64,000 nt of DNA from Apodemus sylvaticus (lineage: Eukaryota; Chordata; Mammalia; Rodentia; Muridae): assembly GCF_947179515.1 (NCBI RefSeq), contig NC_067472.1:166781275-166845274 (forward strand), read 5' to 3'. Under the pieces are notes generated by a model. That model searched no databases. It was not told where the DNA came from and saw nothing but the letters and a program-made list of their open reading frames with translations. Positions 59,371 through 64,000 of the stretch are shown piece by piece. The position numbers and the translations under genes are program-made. Numbering within the stretch: the first letter of the stretch is position 1; the number at the start of each line of letters is the position of its first letter.

Positions 59371-59770
59371 ATACTGGCAGGTTTTGTGTGTCAAAGGACT
59401 GGAGTTAGCACAGAGAAAGGAGCTTCAGTTGAGGAAACCCCTCCATGAGATCCAGTTGTAAGGCATTTTCTCAATTAGTGATCAAGGAGGGAGGGCCAAT
59501 TATGGGTGATGCAATCCTTGGCCTGGTAGTCTTCTGTTCTACAAGAAAGCATACTAGGGCAAGCCAGGGAAAGAAAGCCAGCAAGTAACATTCCTCCTTG
59601 GCTTCTGTGTCAGATCCTGTTTACTGACCTGCCTGAGTTCCAGTCCTGACTTCCTTTGGTGATCAACAACAATGTGGAAAGTATAAGCTGAATAAACCCT
59701 TTCCTTCCTAACTTGCTTCTTGGTCAAGTTATTTGTGCAGAAATAGAAACCCTGACTAAGACACAGCATA
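59371..59770 (+). mobile_element. Rodent LTR-like/URR-type repeat, second copy
   Basis: Same family as 31056-31476: AGTTAGCACAGAGAAAGGAG, AATTAGTGATCAAGGAGG, GTATAAGCTGAATAAACCC, and an end AATAGAAACCCTGACTAAGA. Confidence 0.7.
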
Positions 59771-60800
59771 ATAAAAATACATTTAGTCCAACTTTCAAAG
59801 CCACCATAGTTTGTATCTGTCTCAGCAATATTAAAAGTTCAAAGTTAAGGTCCCTTCTGAGATTGGTCCAATCACTTAACTATACTTCCAAATGCAAGAC
59901 AGAAGCCAGCTGGTCAAACATCAAACTCTGCATCTTTTTGTCTGATATCAAAGAGGTCTTCATATCTCCAACTCTTTTTTCATCCTTGCTGACTGCAACG
60001 AACTTTTTTCCTGGCCTGGTTCTATTCCCGGTTAGCAACTTTCCTCAACAGATTACCCAGGACTCAGGCATCTCAAACATCTTGGGATCTCCTAGACAAC
60101 TTCAATGTTATAGTTTCTTGTTTCAATGTCTTGGATACACACATGATTTTCTGGGCTCCTGCAACAGGCTGGTGTCACTTCTCCAGCTCTGACCTCTATA
60201 GTACTCTAAGATCAGGTTGATTCACTCCATTATTGCTGCTATTCTTGGTGATTACCCTATGGTACTGGCATTTTAAATACACTGGGGTCTTCTGCTTCAA
60301 CTAGGTTTCACCAATAGCCTTCCATAGGCTTTCTTCATGGTGCCAAGCCTCAAAATTTTGCATGACCCTTGCAGTCCTTCAGCCATCAACTGCAGCTGAA
60401 CCTGCACCTTCATCAAGGCCTTCCATGGCCTCTCTCAGTGCCAAACCTTAGCTGCTCATGAAGAAGCTGCTCTCTCCATGCCTCCAAAACCAGTACCACC
60501 TGGGTGACTATTACACATTACTGAATAGAGGTGTAGCACTAGGTACAACCTTCACTATCTCTGGAACACAGCTTCCTTGTGCTATCAGAAAATACTTCCC
60601 AGAAGAATTTACCTCAGTGATTCTGATTTCTTCTTAATCACCAGCAATATCTTAGCTCCTGCAAACCAGCATCAATTTTCCCACTAGTTCCTTCTATTTT
60701 TTATTCTAAAACGAGAGCCTTATGGCAAAAGCTGCTGAGTTCTGCTACATGCAGGAACTAGAACACACCACACACACTTGTTTTATTATATTTTCACTGG
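59771..60800 (+). mobile_element. Probable rodent repeat interior, non-coding
   Basis: About 1 kb directly after the LTR-like end, with blocks I recall as a common rodent interspersed repeat (CTCCAGCTCTGACCTCTATA, CCAGTACCACCTGGGTGACT, AACACAGCTTCCTTGTGCT). No long frame with a domain. Family name not assigned. Confidence 0.45.
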
Positions 60801-60829
60801 TTTTCTGTTTTCCTACTCCTTCATTGCCT

Positions 60830-60935
60830 AAGGTTAGCTGTCCTGGATCTTGCTCTGTAGATTGACTTTGAACTTAGAGATCTGATTGACTGTATCCTGG
60901 GATTAAAGGTGTTTACCACCCTGCTTGGATCTAAA
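60830..60935 (-). mobile_element. B1 SINE relic, antisense
   Basis: AGCTGTCCTGGATCTTGCTC, GAACTTAGAGATCTG and CTGGGATTAAAGGTGTTTAC follow the minus strand of B1 in order. Confidence 0.7.
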
Positions 60936-61056
60936 TTTAGCTGGGTAGAATCCTGCCCCAGTTTCTCACTCCCCTAATCTTCTGTCTCCTGGAACACAGG
61001 ATTAAGCTCCATTTCACTTCCTGGTGCTGCTTTAATACTTGAAACATATATTTTAT

Positions 61057-61069
61057 ATTGTTCCTTTCT
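61057..61069. repeat. TSD of the 61-kb L1, left copy
   Basis: ATTGTTCCTTTCT, identical to 62460-62472. Confidence 0.85.
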
Positions 61070-61670
61070 TTTTTTTATTCGATATAATTTATTTACATTT
61101 CAAATGATTTCCCCTTTTCTAGCCCCCCCCCACTCCCCGATAGTCCCATAAGCCCCCTTCTCTTCCCCTGTCCTCCCTCCCACCCCTTCCCACTTCCCCG
61201 TTCTGGTTTTGCCGAATACTGTTTCACTGAGTCTTTCCAGAACCAGGGGCCACTCCTCCTTTCTTCTTGTACCTCATTTGATGTGTGGATTATGTTTTGG
61301 GTATTCCAGTTTTCTAGGTTAATAACCACTTATTACTGAGTGCATACCATGATTCACCTTTTGAGTCTGGGTTACCTCACTTAGTATGATGTTCTCTAGC
61401 TCCATCCATTTGCCTAAGAATTTCATGAATTCATTGTTTCTAATGGCTGAATAGTACTCCATTGTGTAGATATACCACATTTTTTGCATCCACTCTTCTG
61501 TTGAGGGATACCTGGGTTCTTTCCAGCATCTGGCAATTATAAATAGGGCTGCTATGAACATAGTAGAGCATGTATCCTTATTACATGGTGGGGAATCCTC
61601 TGGATATATGCCCAGGAGTGGAATAGCAGGATCTTCTGGAAGTGAGGTGCCCAGTTTTCGGAGGAACCGC
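61070..61670 (-). mobile_element. Young L1 3' end, antisense part of a twin-primed insertion
   Basis: T run and ATTCGATATAATTTATTTAC (3' tail complement), 3'UTR, then the last part of ORF2 to GCGGTTCCTCCG at 61670 (codons KLRRNR on the other strand). Confidence 0.93.
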
Positions 61671-62459
61671 ACAGTGACAGGCAGGAGGATCAATGGAACA
61701 GGATTGAAGATCCAGAAATGAACCCACACACCTATGGCCACTTGATTCTCGACAAAGAGGCTGAAAACATCCAATGGAAAAAAGATAGCCTTTTCAACAA
61801 ATGGTGCTGGTTCAACTGGAGGTCAGCATGCAGAAGAATGCGAATGTTCTTGTCTCCTTGTACTAAGCTCAAATCCAAATGGATCAAGGACCTCCACATA
61901 AAGCCAGACACTCTGAAGCTAATAGAAAAGAAACTGGGGAAGACCCTTGAGGACATCGGTACAGGGAGAAAGTTTCTGAACAGATCACCAATAGCATATG
62001 CTCTAAGAGCAAGAATTGACAAATGGGACCTCATAAGGTTACAGAGTTTCTGTAAGGCAAAGGACACCATCAAGAGGACAGATCGGCAACCAACAAATTG
62101 GGAAAAGATCTTCACCAACCCTACATCAGATAGAGGGCTAATATCCAATATATATAAAGAACTCAAGAAGTTAGACTCCAGAAAACCGAACAACCCTATT
62201 AAAAAATGGGGTACAGAGTTAAACAAAGAATTCTCACCTGAAGAACTTCGGATGGCAGAGAAGCATCTTAAAAAATGCTCAACTTCATTAGTCATTAGGG
62301 AAATGCAAATCAAAACAACCCTAAGATTTCATCTTACACCAGTCAGAATGGCTAAGATTAAAAATTCAGGAGACAGCAGGTGTTGGAGAGTGTGTGGAGA
62401 AAGAGGAACACTCCTCCACTGCTGGTGGGGTTGCAAATTGGTACAACCACTCTGGAAAT
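61671..62459 (+). mobile_element. Young L1 ORF2 segment, inverted part of the twin-primed insertion
   Basis: Sense ORF2 from ACAGTGACAGGCAGGAGG to ACCACTCTGGAAAT, open for about 250 codons through CWRVCGERGTLLHCWWGC. Its right edge is 7 bp short of where the antisense part begins in the consensus order. A small in-frame loss (MRMFLSPC versus RIDPSLSPC in the 10.4-kb copy) is visible near 61845. Confidence 0.93.
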
Positions 62460-62472
62460 ATTGTTCCTTTCT
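62460..62472. repeat. TSD of the 61-kb L1, right copy
   Basis: ATTGTTCCTTTCT, no mismatch to 61057-61069. Confidence 0.85.
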
Positions 62473-62880
62473 AAACTTGATATACTTGTTCAAAATTCTC
62501 TTCATGAGACTTAACAAGAGAACAGTCTCTGTTGGGCTTTTTTGAGACTTTCTTTGTCAATATAATTAATATAAATCTCTTCACCTTAGGCTCTGATAGA
62601 CTCTTCAGACAAGAGCAAAAGCAGTCACATTCTTCACCAAAATGCCACAAAACAGTTTCTATGCCATATACCAAATTTCTCCTCCTCTGAAATCTCTTGA
62701 GGCAGTTCTGCACAGTTCAAAATATTCTCAGTTTTCCATATCCCTACTAGGATGGCCCACTAAGCCACATTTAAAGAATTCTATCGATCACCAAATCCAA
62801 AGGCCCCAAATACATACTCTTCCATATAAAAACCTGGTCAGGCCTATCACAGTAATAACCCAGTCCCCGGTACCAACTCT
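62473..62880. other. Unidentified sequence
   Basis: No exon seen. It may be interior of the LTR-like repeat that follows. Confidence 0.4.
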
Positions 62881-63204
62881 TGTCTTATTTAGGGTTTTAC
62901 TACTGTGAACAGACACCATGACCAAGACAAGTCTTATAAAGGACAATATTTAATTGGGGCTATATTACAGGTTTAGTGGTCCAGTTAATTATAAAAATAG
63001 GAGCATGGCAGGGTCTAGGCAGGCATGGTACAGGCAAGAGCTGAGAGATCTACATCTTCATTTGAAGTCTGCTAGCAGAAAACTGAGTTCCAGGCAGCTA
63101 GGACTGGGGCATTAAAGCCCATGCCCACAGTGACACCCTATTCCAACAAGGCCACACCTCCTAAAGTGTCACTTCCTGGGACAAGCATATATAAACCATA
63201 ACAG
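62881..63204 (-). mobile_element. Rodent LTR-like repeat, antisense
   Basis: On the minus strand it begins TGTTATGGTTTATATATGCT and ends CTAAATAAGACAA. Minus-strand blocks GGAGGTGTGGCCTTGTTGGA, TGTAGATCTCTCAGC and TTGGTCATGGTGTCTGTTCA are typical. It shows the same 3'-end pattern as the 36.5-kb repeat. Confidence 0.65.
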
Positions 63205-64000
63205 ATACCATAGAAAATATTGATACATTGGTCAAAGAAAATACGAACTGTCAGACACCCTAACCCAAAATATCCAGGAAATTCAAGACACGATGAAAAG
63301 ATCAAACCTAAGAATAAAAAAGAATAGAAGAGAATGAAGAATCGCAGCTCAAAGGGCCAGAAAACATCTTCAAAATCATAAAAGAAAACTTCCCTGACTT
63401 AAAGAAAGAGATGGTCATAAATGTACAAGAAATCTATAAATCACCAAATAGATTCGACAAGAAAAGAAAATCATCTCAGCATATAATAATCAAAACACTA
63501 AATGCACAGAAAAAAGCTGTAAGGGAAAAAGTCCAAGTAATATAGAAAGGCATACCTATTACACTAGACATCTCAATAGAGTTTCTAAAACCCAGAATAT
63601 CCTGGACAGATGTCATCCAGACCCTAAGAGAACATAAATGCGAGCCCAAATACTATACTATACCCAGAAAAAATCCCAATCATCATAGAAGGAGAAACCA
63701 AGATATTCCTTGACAAAACCAAATTTAAATAATAATTTTCTACTAATCCAGCCCTGTAAAGGGTACTGGAACAAAACCTCGAACACAAGGTTGGTGGTGG
63801 GTAACTACACAGAAGAAAACAGAAGTAACTAACTTAGTTCACAACAAATCCAAAAGAAGAGAATCATACACACATAATACAACCTATAGTAACAATAACA
63901 GGACCTAACAATCATCTGTCTTTAATATTCCATGTCTGTTAATATCTGTCTTAATTAATGGACTCAATTCCTCAGTAGAAACACATAGGATAACAGACTG
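63205..64000 (+). mobile_element. Old L1 ORF1 C-terminal half and ORF2 start, sense, running off the window
   Basis: ORF1 from the end of the coiled coil (ACCATAGAAAATATTGATAC) through the RNA-binding and C-terminal regions (near 63690, GGAGAAACCAAGATATTCC). The inter-ORF region and the first ORF2 codons (AATGGACTCAATTCCTCAGT) reach the window edge. Many stops and indels. Confidence 0.82.

Overview
This is a mammalian (murine rodent) nuclear DNA window. The evidence is the density of LINE-1 (L1) copies, the B1 and B2 SINEs, rodent LTR-like repeats, long microsatellites, and one intact seven-transmembrane receptor exon of the Mas-related (Mrgpr) family. The youngest L1 copies end in a purine-rich 3'UTR with a tail near TCGAATAAAA that I associate with rat L1. 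The receptor resembles mouse Mrgprb1 as I recall it but is clearly not identical. Rattus or a close relative is my best reading. I ran no search.

The only convincing cellular gene is the receptor exon at 34138-35179 (+), probably the Mrgprb1 orthologue. A splice acceptor lies directly upstream. The in-frame codon where I expect the ancestral start is GTG, and no in-frame ATG occurs between an upstream stop and codon 34229. Translation must therefore start either in an upstream exon or at the internal ATG.

Most of the rest is layered retrotransposon sequence. 0-7 kb: simple repeats, B1 and B2, then a twin-primed (5'-inverted) L1 followed by a second L1 3' end, both inside one 17-bp target-site duplication (TSD). 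7.8-16.7 kb: a cluster of L1 pieces with three promoter-monomer arrays, an internally deleted L1, and a twin-primed L1 that appears to have removed about 330 bp of the L1 it entered. 16.7-20.6 kb: mostly unique sequence. 20.6-25.7 kb: an ORF2 fragment and a second tandem pair of L1 3' ends. 25.7-32.9 kb: one old, almost full-span antisense L1 split by three later insertions. 33-36.5 kb: receptor locus. 36.5-38.5 kb: a non-coding LTR-internal-LTR type unit. 38.6-40.4 kb: a B2 and an L1 with a 54-bp flanking duplication. 41.7-51.3 kb: an old sense L1 hosting three younger L1s, including a 5.8-kb near-full-length copy with its own TSD. 51.4-55.1 kb: a possible solo LTR and the 5' half of another L1. 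56.9-64 kb: two further 5'-inverted L1s, LTR-like repeats, a B1, and an old L1 running off the window end.

The L1 reading frames are all broken or truncated, so no complete, mobile element is apparent. The picture fits a rodent Mrgpr cluster, where L1-rich flanks have been proposed to drive tandem gene expansion by unequal exchange.
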